Assembly: GCF_030123245.1 (NCBI RefSeq)
Contig: NZ_CP126101.1
Coordinates: 1,114,501 to 1,178,500 of the forward strand
From: Lysinibacillus pakistanensis
GTDB taxonomy: Bacteria; Bacillota; Bacilli; Bacillales_A; Planococcaceae
Reading direction: 5' to 3'
Length of the DNA: 64,000 nt
In this document: one piece after another, positions 27,547 to 36,202 of the stretch
Layout: each line of letters opens with the position of its first letter
Position numbering within the stretch: the first letter of the stretch is position 1
Made by a program: the position numbers and the translations under genes
The notes under the pieces: generated by a model
Database searches by the model: none
What the model was told of the DNA's origin: nothing
Seen by the model: only the letters and a program-made list of their open reading frames with translations

Positions 27547-27599
27547 CTAGAATGCGTAATGAATGATACAGAGTCGAGTTACCGTGGGAGGAAAAAGAA

Positions 27600-28757
27600 A
27601 TGTTAGAATTTGATACAAGTGTTGATCAACTTGCAGTAATAAAAGTTATTGGTGTTGGTGGCGGCGGTAACAACGCTGTCAATCGAATGATAGAACATGG
27701 TGTACAAGGTGTAGACTTTATCGCAGTAAACACAGATGCACAGGCATTAAATTTATCAAAAGCAGAAGTGAAGCTACAAATTGGAGCAAAACTTACTCGT
27801 GGTTTAGGTGCAGGAGCAAATCCTGAAGTAGGAAAAAAAGCTGCCGAAGAAAGCCGTGAACAATTAGAAGAGGTTCTACGTGGAGCGGATATGGTATTTG
27901 TAACAGCTGGAATGGGTGGAGGAACTGGTACTGGTGCAGCGCCAGTCATTGCACAAATTGCTCGTGATTTAGGCGCACTTACTGTCGGTGTTGTTACACG
28001 ACCATTTACGTTTGAGGGTCGTAAGCGACAAACGCAAGCTATCGGCGGTATTGGCGGCATGAAGGAATCTGTGGATACTTTAATCGTTATTCCGAACGAC
28101 AAACTGCTACAAATTGTCGATAAATCTACGCCAATGTTAGAGGCCTTCCGTGAAGCAGATAATGTTTTACGACAAGGTGTACAAGGTATTTCCGATTTAA
28201 TTGCTACACCAGGTCTTATTAACTTAGATTTTGCAGATGTAAAAACAATCATGTCTAACAAAGGTTCTGCGTTAATGGGGATTGGTATTGCTACAGGTGA
28301 AAATCGTGCTGCAGAAGCAGCGAAGAAAGCTATTTCAAGTCCTTTACTGGAATCTTCAATTGATGGCGCTAAAGGTGTCCTGATGAATATTACTGGAGGC
28401 TCAAACTTAAGCTTATTTGAAGTTCAAGAAGCGGCAGATATAGTAGCTTCAGCATCAGATGAAGAGGTAAATATGATTTTCGGTTCTGTTATTAATGAAA
28501 ATCTAAAAGATGAAATTATTGTAACTGTAATTGCGACTGGCTTCTCTGAAGAAGCATTACAACAACAGCGCAATACTACAAGACCTTCGTTAAATACAAA
28601 TAGACAGGCTGTACAGCAACAGCAAGCACCTATTCGTGAACAACGTCAAGACATGCATGTTCAGCAAGAGCAACCTCGACAAAATCAACAACAATATGGT
28701 CAAGATGATATGCTAGAGGTACCAGCGTTTTTACGTAATCGTAAAAATCGTGGATAG
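27600..28757 (+). CDS. ftsZ: Cell division protein FtsZ
   Basis: A 385-residue tubulin-like GTPase that forms the Z-ring. The nucleotide motif [10 protein letters not shown] is at residues 106-115, and [11 protein letters not shown] and the T7-loop region are intact. A Gln-rich flexible linker spans about 318-370 and ends in the FtsA/SepF-binding peptide [21 protein letters not shown] precedes the ATG. Its leader holds a large structured repeat, and its terminator is one of an identical pair. Confidence 0.98.
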   Translation: MLEFDTSVDQLAVIKVIGVGGGGNNAVNRMIEHGVQGVDFIAVNTDAQALNLSKAEVKLQIGAKLTRGLGAGANPEVGKKAAEESREQLEEVLRGADMVFVTAGMGGGTGTGAAPVIAQIARDLGALTVGVVTRPFTFEGRKRQTQAIGGIGGMKESVDTLIVIPNDKLLQIVDKSTPMLEAFREADNVLRQGVQGISDLIATPGLINLDFADVKTIMSNKGSALMGIGIATGENRAAEAAKKAISSPLLESSIDGAKGVLMNITGGSNLSLFEVQEAADIVASASDEEVNMIFGSVINENLKDEIIVTVIATGFSEEALQQQRNTTRPSLNTNRQAVQQQQAPIREQRQDMHVQQEQPRQNQQQYGQDDMLEVPAFLRNRKNRG

Positions 28758-28772
28758 TATCTTACTTCTTAA

Positions 28773-28806
28773 AAGCTCGTATTTTACTTATGTAGAATAC
28801 GAGCTT
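28773..28806 (+). terminator. Terminator hairpin after ftsZ, first of an identical pair
   Basis: AAGCTCGTATT and AATACGAGCTT flank a 12-base loop. The same 34 bases recur at 29505-29538. This copy lacks a T run after the stem, so termination here may be weak. Confidence 0.65.
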
Positions 28807-28881
28807 CATGTTGTTGAAATACTATTATGTCAATGAAATCAAGGTGACAAATTAAAAAGCATAGCCTTTTTTAAAACAAGG

Positions 28882-29050
28882 GGTTGATCTCTGTTCCGAA
28901 CTGAATGCTTTGCCGCTGACGCTTCGCTTTCGCGCAGAGCAGAGCTTCCTGGGGGCTTCCGATGAACCGCTTCACTCGCGTTGTGAAGCTCCAGGTCTCA
29001 TCTGTGACGCTGAATCCCCAAGAAGTCACTCAGTCTACACTCCAATCAAC
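28882..29050 (-). repeat. Bacillales GATTGGAGTG-type repeat, copy B1
   Basis: Read on the minus strand it starts GTTGATTGGAGTGTAGACTG, contains CACAGATGAGACC and GCGCGAAAGCGAAGCGTC, and ends CGGAACAGAGATCAACCCC. This general pattern (GATTGGAGTG..GACAGGTGAGACC..GGAAAGCGAAG..TGGAACGGAAATCAAC) is widespread in intergenic regions of Bacillales from memory; its role is not established. Inverted relative to copy B2. Confidence 0.75.
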
Positions 29051-29208
29051 CACTGCTCATAGTATTTTCTTCTGGCATTTCACATAAAAGTATAGTGATA
29101 AATTTTGAAGTCTTAACCATCACTATTTTGCGCAAAATGGAGCTTTGGTAACATTTTAATAAGTGAATTTTGTAAAGTTACAAAGTAGTTTTATGCATAA
29201 AATGTAGG

Positions 29209-29237
29209 TTGACAGCTATAGAATTGTCCACTATTCT
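29209..29237 (+). promoter_or_regulatory. Candidate SigmaA promoter in the ftsZ-spoIIGA interval
   Basis: TTGACA (29209-29214), 17 bases, TATTCT (29232-29237). A good match, lying in the unique centre of the inverted repeat with no gene directly after it. A transcript would run through repeat B2 and the second terminator before spoIIGA, so its purpose is unclear. Confidence 0.4.
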
Positions 29238-29315
29238 ATCCATTTAATGATGGTGAGTAACATGCTTTTACATTACTTTTGAGGAAAGAAAATATTTAAA
29301 GTTCTACACTATTGC

Positions 29316-29445
29316 TGATTGGAGTGCAAGGCTACTCGACTCCCGTGGGATAGCGAGACAGATGAGACCCTGCACGGAGCGACAGCGCAGGAAGCGGCTC
29401 GTCGCTCGCCCACTGGAAAGCGAGTAGCCTGGAACGGAAATCACC
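29316..29445 (+). repeat. Bacillales GATTGGAGTG-type repeat, copy B2
   Basis: Starts TGATTGGAGTGCAAGGCTAC, carries GACTCCCGTGGGATAGCGAG and CAGATGAGACCC, and closes with GGAAAGCGAGTAGCCTGGAACGGAAATCAC. The outer arms GGCTACTCG and CGAGTAGCC pair. This copy is closer to the usual form of the family than B1. Confidence 0.8.
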
Positions 29446-29504
29446 TTCTTTTTGACTAAATATTCACAAAGAGTCCCTTGACCATTTAGTTTTTCAACAC
29501 TATG

Positions 29505-29543
29505 AAGCTCGTATTTTACTTATGTAGAATACGAGCTTTTTAT
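29505..29543 (+). terminator. Terminator hairpin, second of an identical pair
   Basis: The same 34-base hairpin as at 28773-28806, here followed by a T run, so it is a complete rho-independent terminator. Confidence 0.75.
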
Positions 29544-29585
29544 ATTTGTCTGTAAAGTTGTTCAAATGTGTAAGGAAACCATGTA

Positions 29586-29655
29586 TTTTGTCAAAAGATT
29601 TTTAGGAAATGATGCGATTGTTTGACAATATTTGTGAGTATAACATGCTAACTTT
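29586..29655 (+). promoter_or_regulatory. Candidate Spo0A-dependent spoIIG promoter region
   Basis: TTTTGTCAAAAG (29586-29597) resembles an 0A box (TTTGTCRAA). A TTGACA at 29622-29627 follows, and TAACTT at 29649-29654 would give a 21-base spacer. In B. subtilis spoIIG has an unusually long 22-base spacer and Spo0A boxes, so the layout fits, but the -10 is weak and the assignment is inferred. Confidence 0.4.
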
Positions 29656-29675
29656 GTAAGTAGGAGGCGGCTGTT

Positions 29676-30509
29676 ATGTATGGAGAATGGCTGGTGCTCA
29701 TTAATACGCTATTTAATCTAGCGATACTCACGTTTACGGCAAAAGTAACAGGGGTTTTTGTAAAGAATACAAGATTATTAATGAGTTCGATTTGTAGTAG
29801 TTTTGTAGCTGTAATTGGTGGTCAATTGCTGTGGACAACATTGCTGAGCTTTGTTCTATTAATTGGCATAGCTTTTCATTTTAAACTTCGAAGCTTTCAA
29901 AAACAAGGGCCAATTGTTTTAACAGCAACAATTATTATTGGAGGGTTGCTTACAGCATTACAACCCTATTTAAAAAATCTTTCTGTTGTCCATTTTATCA
30001 TTATTTGCCTACTATTAGCTGTTGGTAACCTAGTTGCTTTTTATAAGCAATGGGGATTTGTAAAGCTTGAGCGCTTAAGTGGTCAGTTTGTTTTTGATAC
30101 AATTTTAACAATTTTTGATGTTACGATACCGCTTTCTGCGTTTGTAGATACGGGAAATCAAGCGATTGAACCACTATCAGGAAAACCAGTTCACTTTGTC
30201 TCTTATAAAGCGTTAAAGCCACATTTGCCGATAGCATTTTGCAAATCATTAGTAGAATGGCAAGAAACGGATCCGTATAATGTATCCATGTTTTCAGAAG
30301 ATTATCAGCGTTTAATACGGTTTATTCATGTCAATACAGTACAACAGCAGTCAGTTGTGCTAGGTTTTCGCTTTAATGAGTGGCAAATAAAGGGGGAGCC
30401 CCTACAAGTGAAAACAAATGAATATATCGTTTTAACAAAGAAGGCTAAAAATTTTCCACATAGCACAGCAGCAATTTTACATTTTTCAGCGCTTTCAAAT
30501 AACTCATAG
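29676..30509 (+). CDS. spoIIGA: Sigma-E processing peptidase SpoIIGA
   Basis: A 277-residue protein with five membrane spans in the first 120 residues and a C-terminal aspartic-protease-like domain with the [17 protein letters not shown] active-site block (D158 by count). It cleaves pro-SigmaE in the mother cell after a signal from the forespore. An AGGAGGCGG site precedes the ATG. Directly followed by sigE, 13 bases away. Confidence 0.94.
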   Translation: MYGEWLVLINTLFNLAILTFTAKVTGVFVKNTRLLMSSICSSFVAVIGGQLLWTTLLSFVLLIGIAFHFKLRSFQKQGPIVLTATIIIGGLLTALQPYLKNLSVVHFIIICLLLAVGNLVAFYKQWGFVKLERLSGQFVFDTILTIFDVTIPLSAFVDTGNQAIEPLSGKPVHFVSYKALKPHLPIAFCKSLVEWQETDPYNVSMFSEDYQRLIRFIHVNTVQQQSVVLGFRFNEWQIKGEPLQVKTNEYIVLTKKAKNFPHSTAAILHFSALSNNS

Positions 30510-30522
30510 AGGGGGAGAACTA

Positions 30523-31230
30523 TTGCTTCTTAGGCTACTTGCTAGCTTGAAAAAATTATGGAGTAAGTTTCGGAGTCGTGAAACGTACTATATAGGGGGA
30601 AATGATTCATTGCCAGTGCCACTAAGTCGAGAAGAAGAAGTTACAGTCATTGCATCCTTTATGAATGGTGATTTACGAGCTAGAGACACACTAATTGAAC
30701 GTAATTTACGTCTTGTTGTTTATATTGCTAGACGTTTTGATAATACGGGTACGCCGATTGAGGATTTAATCAGTATTGGCTCCATCGGTTTAATTAAGGC
30801 AATTGAAACGTTCAATACGGATAAAAATATTAAGCTTGCAACGTATGCTTCACGTTGCATTGAAAATGAAATTCTCATGCATTTACGAAAAACAAGTCGC
30901 ATGAAAGGTGAAGTTTCGCTAGACGAGCCACTTAATTCTGATGCTGATGGCAATGAATTACTATTGTCTGATATTTTAGGCACAGAAGAGCATATTATTT
31001 TAGATAATGTAGAAAAGAAAATAGAGCGTCAGCATATGTTTCATGCCATTAATTTACTAGGTGCGCGTGAACGATATATTATGGAATGTCGCTTTGGTCT
31101 CAACGGTAAAATTGAAATGACACAAAAAGAAGTTGCAGATCATTTAGGGATTTCACAATCTTATATTTCCCGATTAGAAAAGAAAATTATTCAAGATTTA
31201 CGTGAAAATTTAAATCAGCCTATATCGTAG
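30523..31230 (+). CDS. sigE: RNA polymerase sporulation sigma factor SigmaE (precursor)
   Basis: A 235-residue SigmaE precursor for early mother-cell transcription. The N-terminal pro-sequence is a basic amphipathic helix; by alignment with B. subtilis from memory, cleavage falls between Y22 and Y23 in ETYYIGG, giving a pro-region about five residues shorter than in B. subtilis. Regions 2 ([30 protein letters not shown]) and 4 ([14 protein letters not shown]) are intact. The start is a TTG behind GGGGGAGAA. Confidence 0.96.
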   Translation: MLLRLLASLKKLWSKFRSRETYYIGGNDSLPVPLSREEEVTVIASFMNGDLRARDTLIERNLRLVVYIARRFDNTGTPIEDLISIGSIGLIKAIETFNTDKNIKLATYASRCIENEILMHLRKTSRMKGEVSLDEPLNSDADGNELLLSDILGTEEHIILDNVEKKIERQHMFHAINLLGARERYIMECRFGLNGKIEMTQKEVADHLGISQSYISRLEKKIIQDLRENLNQPIS

Positions 31231-31272
31231 GGAGGGAAAATTAACCTACCTAAAATTGGTCGTAGCTTTTGT

Positions 31273-31300
31273 GCATATTCTCGTTTCTCTCGGACAAACT
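31273..31300 (+). promoter_or_regulatory. Candidate forespore (SigmaF/SigmaG) promoter for sigG
   Basis: GCATA (31273-31277) and GGACAAACT (31292-31300) are separated by 14 bases and lie 44 bases before sigG. They resemble SigmaF/SigmaG elements (GYATA and GGnnAnAnT), and B. subtilis sigG is transcribed in this way. The spacing is slightly short. Confidence 0.5.
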
Positions 31301-31344
31301 GATGTCACGGTTTAGTCAGAGAATAACATCCGGAGGAATCGAAT

Positions 31345-32118
31345 ATGCGAACTAAAGTAGATCTTTGCGGCTTAGATACATCGACTTTGCCAATTTTAAA
31401 GCACGAGGAAATGAAGGAACTCTTCATCCGATTACAAGCAGGAGAAACTGAGATTAGAGAAGAGCTTGTGATGTGCAATTTAAGGTTAGTGCTCAGTATT
31501 GTCGGTAGATTTGCCTATAGGGGTGAACAGGCAGATGATTTATTTCAGGTAGGCTGCATTGGCCTCATGAAAGCCATCGATCATTTTGATTTAAAGCATA
31601 ATGTGCGATTTTCAACATATGCTGTACCAATGATCATTGGTGAAATTCGTCGCCATCTGCGTGATCATCATGCGTTACGTGTTTCTCGTTCTTTAAGAGA
31701 TATTGCGTATAAAGCAATGCAGGCAAAAGAGCAATGGATAACTGACAATTTACGAGAACCAACCATTGAAGAAATTGCAGAAATGATTGACATGAAAAAG
31801 GAAGATGTTTTATTTGCTTTAGATGCCATTCAAGATCCAGTTTCTTTACAAGAGCCTATTTATTCAGACGGCGGAGATGCTGTTTATATGATGGATCAAT
31901 TACGTGATGATGATGTATCTGAAGATCAATGGGTTGCCTACGTGTCGGTGAAGGAAAGTTTGCAAAAGTTAGATGAACGACAACAAATGATTGTTGCCAA
32001 GCGCTTTTATTATGGCGAGACACAGACAGAAATAGCAAAAGAATTGGGAATCTCACAGGCGCAAATTTCACGTCTAGAAAAAAATGCGATTGAAACAATG
32101 CAAAAAGATTATAAGTAG
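31345..32118 (+). CDS. sigG: RNA polymerase sporulation sigma factor SigmaG
   Basis: A 257-residue late forespore sigma factor. The N-terminus MRTKVDLCGLDTSTLPIL is characteristic of SigG, region 2 is seen in CNLRLVLSIVGRFAYRG and RFSTYAVPMIIGEIRRHLRD, and region 4.2 in GISQAQISRLEKNAIETM. A CCGGAGGAA site precedes the ATG. It sits 114 bases after sigE, as in B. subtilis, and is followed by a strong terminator. Confidence 0.97.
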   Translation: MRTKVDLCGLDTSTLPILKHEEMKELFIRLQAGETEIREELVMCNLRLVLSIVGRFAYRGEQADDLFQVGCIGLMKAIDHFDLKHNVRFSTYAVPMIIGEIRRHLRDHHALRVSRSLRDIAYKAMQAKEQWITDNLREPTIEEIAEMIDMKKEDVLFALDAIQDPVSLQEPIYSDGGDAVYMMDQLRDDDVSEDQWVAYVSVKESLQKLDERQQMIVAKRFYYGETQTEIAKELGISQAQISRLEKNAIETMQKDYK

Positions 32119-32122
32119 TAAA

Positions 32123-32154
32123 CAATGCGCACCAGAGCTTTCGGTGCGCATTTT
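32123..32154 (+). terminator. Terminator after sigG
   Basis: AATGCGCACC and GGTGCGCATT pair and are followed by T residues, directly after the sigG stop. Confidence 0.85.
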
Positions 32155-32261
32155 ATCTTCATTCAACTAGCTAACAATACATACCATAAATATAAAGTGA
32201 CAGCATACTTTGATGAAGATACTAGTGGATGTCATAAAGTAATTGTTACAGGAGGGGTATA

Positions 32262-32498
32262 ATGCGTTTTTCAATGTTACAACAAAAAGAGGTTATTGAA
32301 GCAGGTAATGGGCGTTTTTTAGGATTTGTAGTAGATGCAGAAGTTTCAAAAGAAACGGGTTATGTGACAGCGTTTATGATAGCAGAGCCTCGAAAATATC
32401 TGGGTCTTTTTCGAGGTGAAGATTCTGTTAGAAAGGTATACATGAAAGATGTACTTGTGGTTGGGAAAGATGTTATTTTAGTAAAAGCATTATCTTAA
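32262..32498 (+). CDS. ylmC: YlmC/YmxH family PRC-barrel protein
   Basis: A 78-residue protein of the YlmC/YmxH sporulation family with a PRC-barrel-like fold (QQKEVIEAGNGRFLGFVVDAEV). Function unknown. GGAGGGG precedes the ATG. In B. subtilis ylmD (a PgeF/laccase-domain gene) follows and ylmE comes next; here ylmD is absent and ylmE follows after 145 bases. Confidence 0.88.
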   Translation: MRFSMLQQKEVIEAGNGRFLGFVVDAEVSKETGYVTAFMIAEPRKYLGLFRGEDSVRKVYMKDVLVVGKDVILVKALS

Positions 32499-32580
32499 TT
32501 TTTGTTGTCTATTTAGAGTCAGGCTACTTTAATTTTCTATGAATAATGCAAATGTCCTTTCACTTAGGTCAGGCTATTCA

Positions 32581-32609
32581 TTGATAATTCAGGCATTGCT
32601 TGTTACAAT
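32581..32609 (+). promoter_or_regulatory. Candidate SigmaA promoter for ylmE
   Basis: TTGATA (32581-32586), 17 bases, TACAAT (32604-32609), with the ylmE start 35 bases downstream. Near consensus with ideal spacing, suggesting the ylmE-sepF-ylmG unit is started here. Confidence 0.65.
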
Positions 32610-32643
32610 AAAGGAAACTATTGTTGTAAAGTTGGGGAAAATA

Positions 32644-33348
32644 GTGACAAAAATCTTAACAAATTTAAACAAAATCAATGACCTTATTCATGCAGCCCAA
32701 AAACGATCCAATTGGGAAACTGGGAAAGTTCAAATTATTGCAGTAACAAAAGAAGTTTCAGTTGAACGAACACAAGAAGCAATCGATGCAGGACTTCTTC
32801 ATTTAGGAGAAAATCGTCCTGAGGGCTTAAATCGAAAAATAGAAGCAATTCAAGCGAATGTAAATTGGCATTATATAGGTTCTCTACAAACACGTAAAGT
32901 AAAGCAAGTGATTAACAATATTGATTATTTACATTCATTGGATCGATTAAGTTTAGCAGAAGAAATCGAAAAAAGAGCAGACAAACCTGTAAAATGCTTT
33001 GTTCAGATTAATGTATCAGGTGAGGAATCAAAACATGGTTTAACGATTGAGGAAGCCCTGCCATTTGTTCAATCATTAGCAAGTTTTACAAAAATTCAAG
33101 TAGTTGGTTTAATGACGATGGCACCAAATACAGATGACGATGACATCATTCGCTCTGTTTTTAAGCAATTAAAACAATGTCAACAGCAAATAGCCGAGCA
33201 GGGATTCGTACACGCGCCTTGTACCGAGTTATCAATGGGCATGTCTAATGACTTTGAAATTGCGGTAGAGGAAGGGGCTACATTCGTTCGAGTCGGAACG
33301 GCTCTTGTTGGAAATGAAAGAGGGGAACAGGATGAGCATGAAAAATAA
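32644..33348 (+). CDS. ylmE: PLP-binding protein YlmE (YggS/PROSC family)
   Basis: A 234-residue single-domain alanine-racemase-fold protein that binds pyridoxal phosphate through the lysine in AVTKEVS and keeps B6 and amino-acid pools balanced. [22 protein letters not shown] and [10 protein letters not shown] are family blocks. The GTG at 32644 follows a TTGGGGAAAA site and a good promoter, so the open frame back to 32539 is not used. It overlaps sepF. Confidence 0.92.
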   Translation: MTKILTNLNKINDLIHAAQKRSNWETGKVQIIAVTKEVSVERTQEAIDAGLLHLGENRPEGLNRKIEAIQANVNWHYIGSLQTRKVKQVINNIDYLHSLDRLSLAEEIEKRADKPVKCFVQINVSGEESKHGLTIEEALPFVQSLASFTKIQVVGLMTMAPNTDDDDIIRSVFKQLKQCQQQIAEQGFVHAPCTELSMGMSNDFEIAVEEGATFVRVGTALVGNERGEQDEHEK

Positions 33349-33829
33349 AATTAAAAACTTCTTTTATCTAGAGGAAGAATTAGAAGAAGAAATCACGCAA
33401 GCTCCTATTCAACAGCAACAACCCGTACATCAACAGCAACCGTTTCAATCAGTAAAACCTAAAAAAGTTATGAAAGAGCGGAAGGCACCCATCCATGAAA
33501 TTGTTCCACAGAGTGCAGCACCTGTAAACAACATTGTCAGCTTGCAGGCGGCCATGAACTCAAAAGGGGCTAAGGTTGTATTAGTAGAGCCTAGAGTCTA
33601 TGCTGAAGCACAGGATATTGCTGAACATTTAAAAAACAAACGTGCAACAATCGTCAATCTACAACGAATTGAACGTGAACAAGGCGTACGAATTATTGAT
33701 TTTTTAAGTGGCACAGTTTATGCTCTTGGCGGGGATATCCAAAGAATCGGTAAAGATATCTTCTTATGTACACCTGATAATGTAGAAGTTTCCGGCGAAA
33801 TTTCAAATTTTATTTTAGACGATAATTAA
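33332..33829 (+). CDS. sepF: Cell division protein SepF
   Basis: A 165-residue division protein that binds the FtsZ C-terminus and membranes. The N-terminal amphipathic membrane helix is [16 protein letters not shown], a Gln/Pro-rich linker spans about 30-70, and the polymerising core runs from [17 protein letters not shown] to [23 protein letters not shown] site supports the ATG at 33332. The gene begins inside the end of ylmE. Confidence 0.96.
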   Translation: MSMKNKIKNFFYLEEELEEEITQAPIQQQQPVHQQQPFQSVKPKKVMKERKAPIHEIVPQSAAPVNNIVSLQAAMNSKGAKVVLVEPRVYAEAQDIAEHLKNKRATIVNLQRIEREQGVRIIDFLSGTVYALGGDIQRIGKDIFLCTPDNVEVSGEISNFILDDN

Positions 33830-33849
33830 TAGCGAGGATTGTAGTTTAT

Positions 33850-34131
33850 ATGACTTTTTTATATATTTTGAGGTTTGTATCACTAGCATTTGATATTTAC
33901 TCACTAATGTTAATAGTATATATTTTAATGTCTTGGGTACCTGCTGCTCAAAATTCATCTATTGGACGCATACTGGCAAATGTATGTGAGCCTTATCTTG
34001 GTATCTTTAGACGATTTATTCCGCCAATCGGCATGATTGATGTTTCTCCTTTAGTGGCAATTTTTGTCCTTAATTTTATTCAAAGAGGAGTTATTATTGT
34101 CATTCAAAAAATTTATTTTATGTTTATGTAA
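33850..34131 (+). CDS. ylmG: YggT family membrane protein YlmG
   Basis: A 93-residue protein with two hydrophobic spans of the YggT type. The motif ILMSWVPAAQNSSIGR and the PYLGIFRRFIPPIGMIDVSP block are characteristic. The family is linked to division or osmotic tolerance in other organisms without a settled role. It follows sepF by 20 bases and ends at a terminator. Confidence 0.93.
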   Translation: MTFLYILRFVSLAFDIYSLMLIVYILMSWVPAAQNSSIGRILANVCEPYLGIFRRFIPPIGMIDVSPLVAIFVLNFIQRGVIIVIQKIYFMFM

Positions 34132-34135
34132 AAGA

Positions 34136-34160
34136 AATCCTCACAATGGTGGGGATTTTT
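34136..34160 (+). terminator. Terminator after ylmG
   Basis: AATCCTCAC and GTGGGGATT form a stem followed by a six-base T run. Confidence 0.8.
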
Positions 34161-34273
34161 TATTTTAGGGAATACTAACAAATGACATCATTTTTAACTA
34201 AATTGTGGTTACAAAACATGAAAGTACCAATGAAATTGTACTAGTAAAAGAGAGATAATAGAGGTGGAGTCAA

Positions 34274-35062
34274 ATGGAGCATTTAATACAACATTTTAGG
34301 AAAGAAGAACAGCCTTTTATTGAACAAGTGGTGAATTGGGTGCGAGAAGTGGAGGACCGCTACGCGCCAAAGCTCACTGATTTTCTAGATCCTCGTCAGC
34401 GCTTTATCGTAAACTCCATTATTGGACAATACGACACATTGCAAATGGCTAGTGGGGGACTTTTTAATGCAGCAGAAAGGCAAAGAATGCTCATTTACCC
34501 AACTTATTATGAGCCTGTAGAGGAAGATTTTCAGCTTACGGTATTTACCATTCAATATCCTATAAAATTTGTACAGTTGCGTCATCCAGATGTACTCGGT
34601 GCATTACTATCATTGGGGTTAAATCGAGGTAAATTTGGTGATATCCGTGTTGATGAACACCATGTCCAGTTTGTTGTAGCGAATGAGATAGCAGAGTATG
34701 TTCGTTTACATTTAACTGGCATTGGCAAGGTAAAAGTGCATGTGGAATCAATGAAAGAGACGGAGCTACTTCTAGAAAATGAAGAAGAATGGCTAGAGGA
34801 GTCTCACACGGTTAGTTCAATGAGATTAGATGTTATTATCGCAACAATTTTAAAGGTTTCTCGTCAAAAGGCACAGGCTTTAATTACAGGTAATAAAGTT
34901 CGTGTCAATTGGACAGAGCGAGATACAGTTGCTTTTGAATTACAAGAAGGGGATATTTTATCTATACGAGGTAGTGGTCGAGTAAAAATTCTAATGACTG
35001 AAGGACGTACAAAAAAAGATAAAATCCGTTTGCAAGTCGGACGTTTGACCCAAAAAGGTTGA
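34274..35062 (+). CDS. ylmH: RNA-binding protein YlmH (S4 domain)
   Basis: A 262-residue protein with an N-terminal YlmH-specific region (FLDPRQRFIVNSII), a middle ferredoxin-like region and a C-terminal S4 RNA-binding domain from about residue 185 (RLDVIIATILKVSRQKAQALI). Recent work ties the family to ribosome-associated tRNA or stalled-nascent-chain handling. AGGTGGAGT precedes the ATG. It lies between ylmG and divIVA, as in B. subtilis. Confidence 0.93.
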   Translation: MEHLIQHFRKEEQPFIEQVVNWVREVEDRYAPKLTDFLDPRQRFIVNSIIGQYDTLQMASGGLFNAAERQRMLIYPTYYEPVEEDFQLTVFTIQYPIKFVQLRHPDVLGALLSLGLNRGKFGDIRVDEHHVQFVVANEIAEYVRLHLTGIGKVKVHVESMKETELLLENEEEWLEESHTVSSMRLDVIIATILKVSRQKAQALITGNKVRVNWTERDTVAFELQEGDILSIRGSGRVKILMTEGRTKKDKIRLQVGRLTQKG

Positions 35063-35157
35063 AAATCAAGTGAATTTCATTAATTTTTACTGCTAAGTTG
35101 TCGGAACAATTGTATAATAGAAAATACGAATGTACATGTAAAGGAGAGAAGGATCGT

Positions 35158-35682
35158 ATGCCATTATCACCTATTGATATACATAATAAGGAGTTTACAA
35201 AGTCCTTCAGGGGCTATGCTGAGGATGAGGTAAACGAATTTTTAGATCAAATTATCAAAGACTATGAAATTTTATTACGCGAAAAAAAGGATGTCGACAA
35301 ACAGCTAGAGATGGCCTTAGAGCAAGCAAGACATTTTAACACCTTAGAGGAAACCCTACAAAAATCAATTGTTGTGGCACAGGAAGCTGCCGATGAGGTA
35401 CGAAGAAATTCACAAAAAGAGGCAAAGCTTATTGTGAAAGAAGCGGAGAAAAATGCTGATCGTATTTTGAATGAAGCTTTATCAAAGGCTCGAAAAGTAA
35501 CAATTGAAATTGATGAGCTAAAAAAGCAATCCAAGGTATTCCGTAATCGATTTAAAATGCTTGTAGAGGCACAGCTTGATTTACTAAATGCAGATGACTG
35601 GGATCATTTGCTGCAATATGATATAGATTTAACAGAAATTCAAGCATCTGTGGATGAAGCACAGGAATCCGATCAACTTTAA
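35158..35682 (+). CDS. divIVA: Septum site and pole-organising protein DivIVA
   Basis: A 174-residue protein that senses membrane curvature. The N-terminal domain MPLSPIDIHNKEFTKSFRGY has the membrane-contact pair F17-R18 at the B. subtilis positions. Long coiled coils occupy about 30-70 and 75-150. The ATG at 35158 follows AAAGGAGAGAAGG; the longer frame to 35098 has a different, non-homologous N-terminus and overlaps a TATAAT box at 35113-35118. Confidence 0.95.
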   Translation: MPLSPIDIHNKEFTKSFRGYAEDEVNEFLDQIIKDYEILLREKKDVDKQLEMALEQARHFNTLEETLQKSIVVAQEAADEVRRNSQKEAKLIVKEAEKNADRILNEALSKARKVTIEIDELKKQSKVFRNRFKMLVEAQLDLLNADDWDHLLQYDIDLTEIQASVDEAQESDQL

Positions 35683-35733
35683 TAGCTTTTTTAATGCTAT
35701 TATTGCGTGGCGTATGAGCGCAATAAGTGAAAC

Positions 35734-35762
35734 TTGACGTGATTGTTTGATTTTCATATACT
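35734..35762 (+). promoter_or_regulatory. SigmaA promoter for the ileS T-box transcript
   Basis: TTGACG (35734-35739), 17 bases, TATACT (35757-35762). Transcription would begin near 35769, just upstream of T-box stem I. Confidence 0.75.
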
Positions 35763-35768
35763 AATGTA

Positions 35769-36040
35769 ATAGTAATTATTTTGAACAGATATGCATACAG
35801 GCAGAGACGAAGACAGTATTTGTTAGGCGTAGCAAAGCGATTTGGGGATAGTGTGAGCCCAAACAAGCAAATAACAATGAACATCACTTCAGAGCTAAAT
35901 AACTGAATGAAAGTAAGTTATTTCGTGATGCACAACGTTAACGTGCTTAAAGAGGTAGTGCAAATTTGTGCTACAAGTAGGGTGGTACCGCGAGTATAAG
36001 CTTCTCGTCCCTTAGTGGGATTGAGAGGCTTTTTTTATTT
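35769..36040 (+). ncRNA. T-box leader controlling ileS
   Basis: The invariant T-box sequence AGGGTGGTACCGCG is at 35979-35992, followed by the terminator hairpin and T run at 35999-36038. Upstream, GCAGAGACGAAGACAGTA is the usual start of stem I, and the context GAAC-ATC-AC at 35879-35887 suggests an AUC isoleucine specifier (35883-35885). Uncharged tRNA-Ile pairing with the leader should stabilise the antiterminator and allow ileS transcription. The specifier call is inferred from local context, not from a fold. With the promoter, this fills the 520-base gap before ileS. Confidence 0.95.
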
Positions 36041-36202
36041 GCTTAAATTCCCAGCGAGCAGCTATTTTTCTAACGTTTAATCGTAAGTGATTAAAAAAGG
36101 GCTAAAACTTGTTGAATTCGTCAAGAGCTGTCATATGTATATGAACGCCTTAATGCATTTGTTTTGTTCTAAGTGTGTAAAATTAAAAGGAGGAATGGAA
36201 GC

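Larger units (their letters stand above)
28773..29538. repeat. 766-base imperfect inverted repeat downstream of ftsZ
   Basis: The outer ends are identical 34-base hairpins. Inside them, the 22 bases ending the left hairpin (agcttcat..tgttgaaa..act) match the complement of the bases leading into the right hairpin at 19 of 22 positions. Further in come two oppositely oriented copies of a Bacillales repeat (28882-29050 and 29316-29445), around a central unique region of about 265 bases. It occupies most of the 918-base gene-free interval from 28758 to 29675, where B. subtilis has the bpr protease gene. Confidence 0.75.

Noticed and set aside
27626..28261. 211-codon minus-strand open frame inside ftsZ
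   Set aside because: It is the antisense of a highly conserved gene, has no ribosome site and looks like low-complexity translation; a shadow frame.
28882..29445. Insertion sequence or transposase remnant in the ftsZ-spoIIGA gap
   Set aside because: No transposase-like reading frame is present; the repeats are non-coding and of a known intergenic type.
35979..35992. GGTGGTACCGCG as part of a tRNA gene
   Set aside because: It is the T-box consensus, followed by a terminator hairpin and ileS; no cloverleaf or CCA-like arms surround it.
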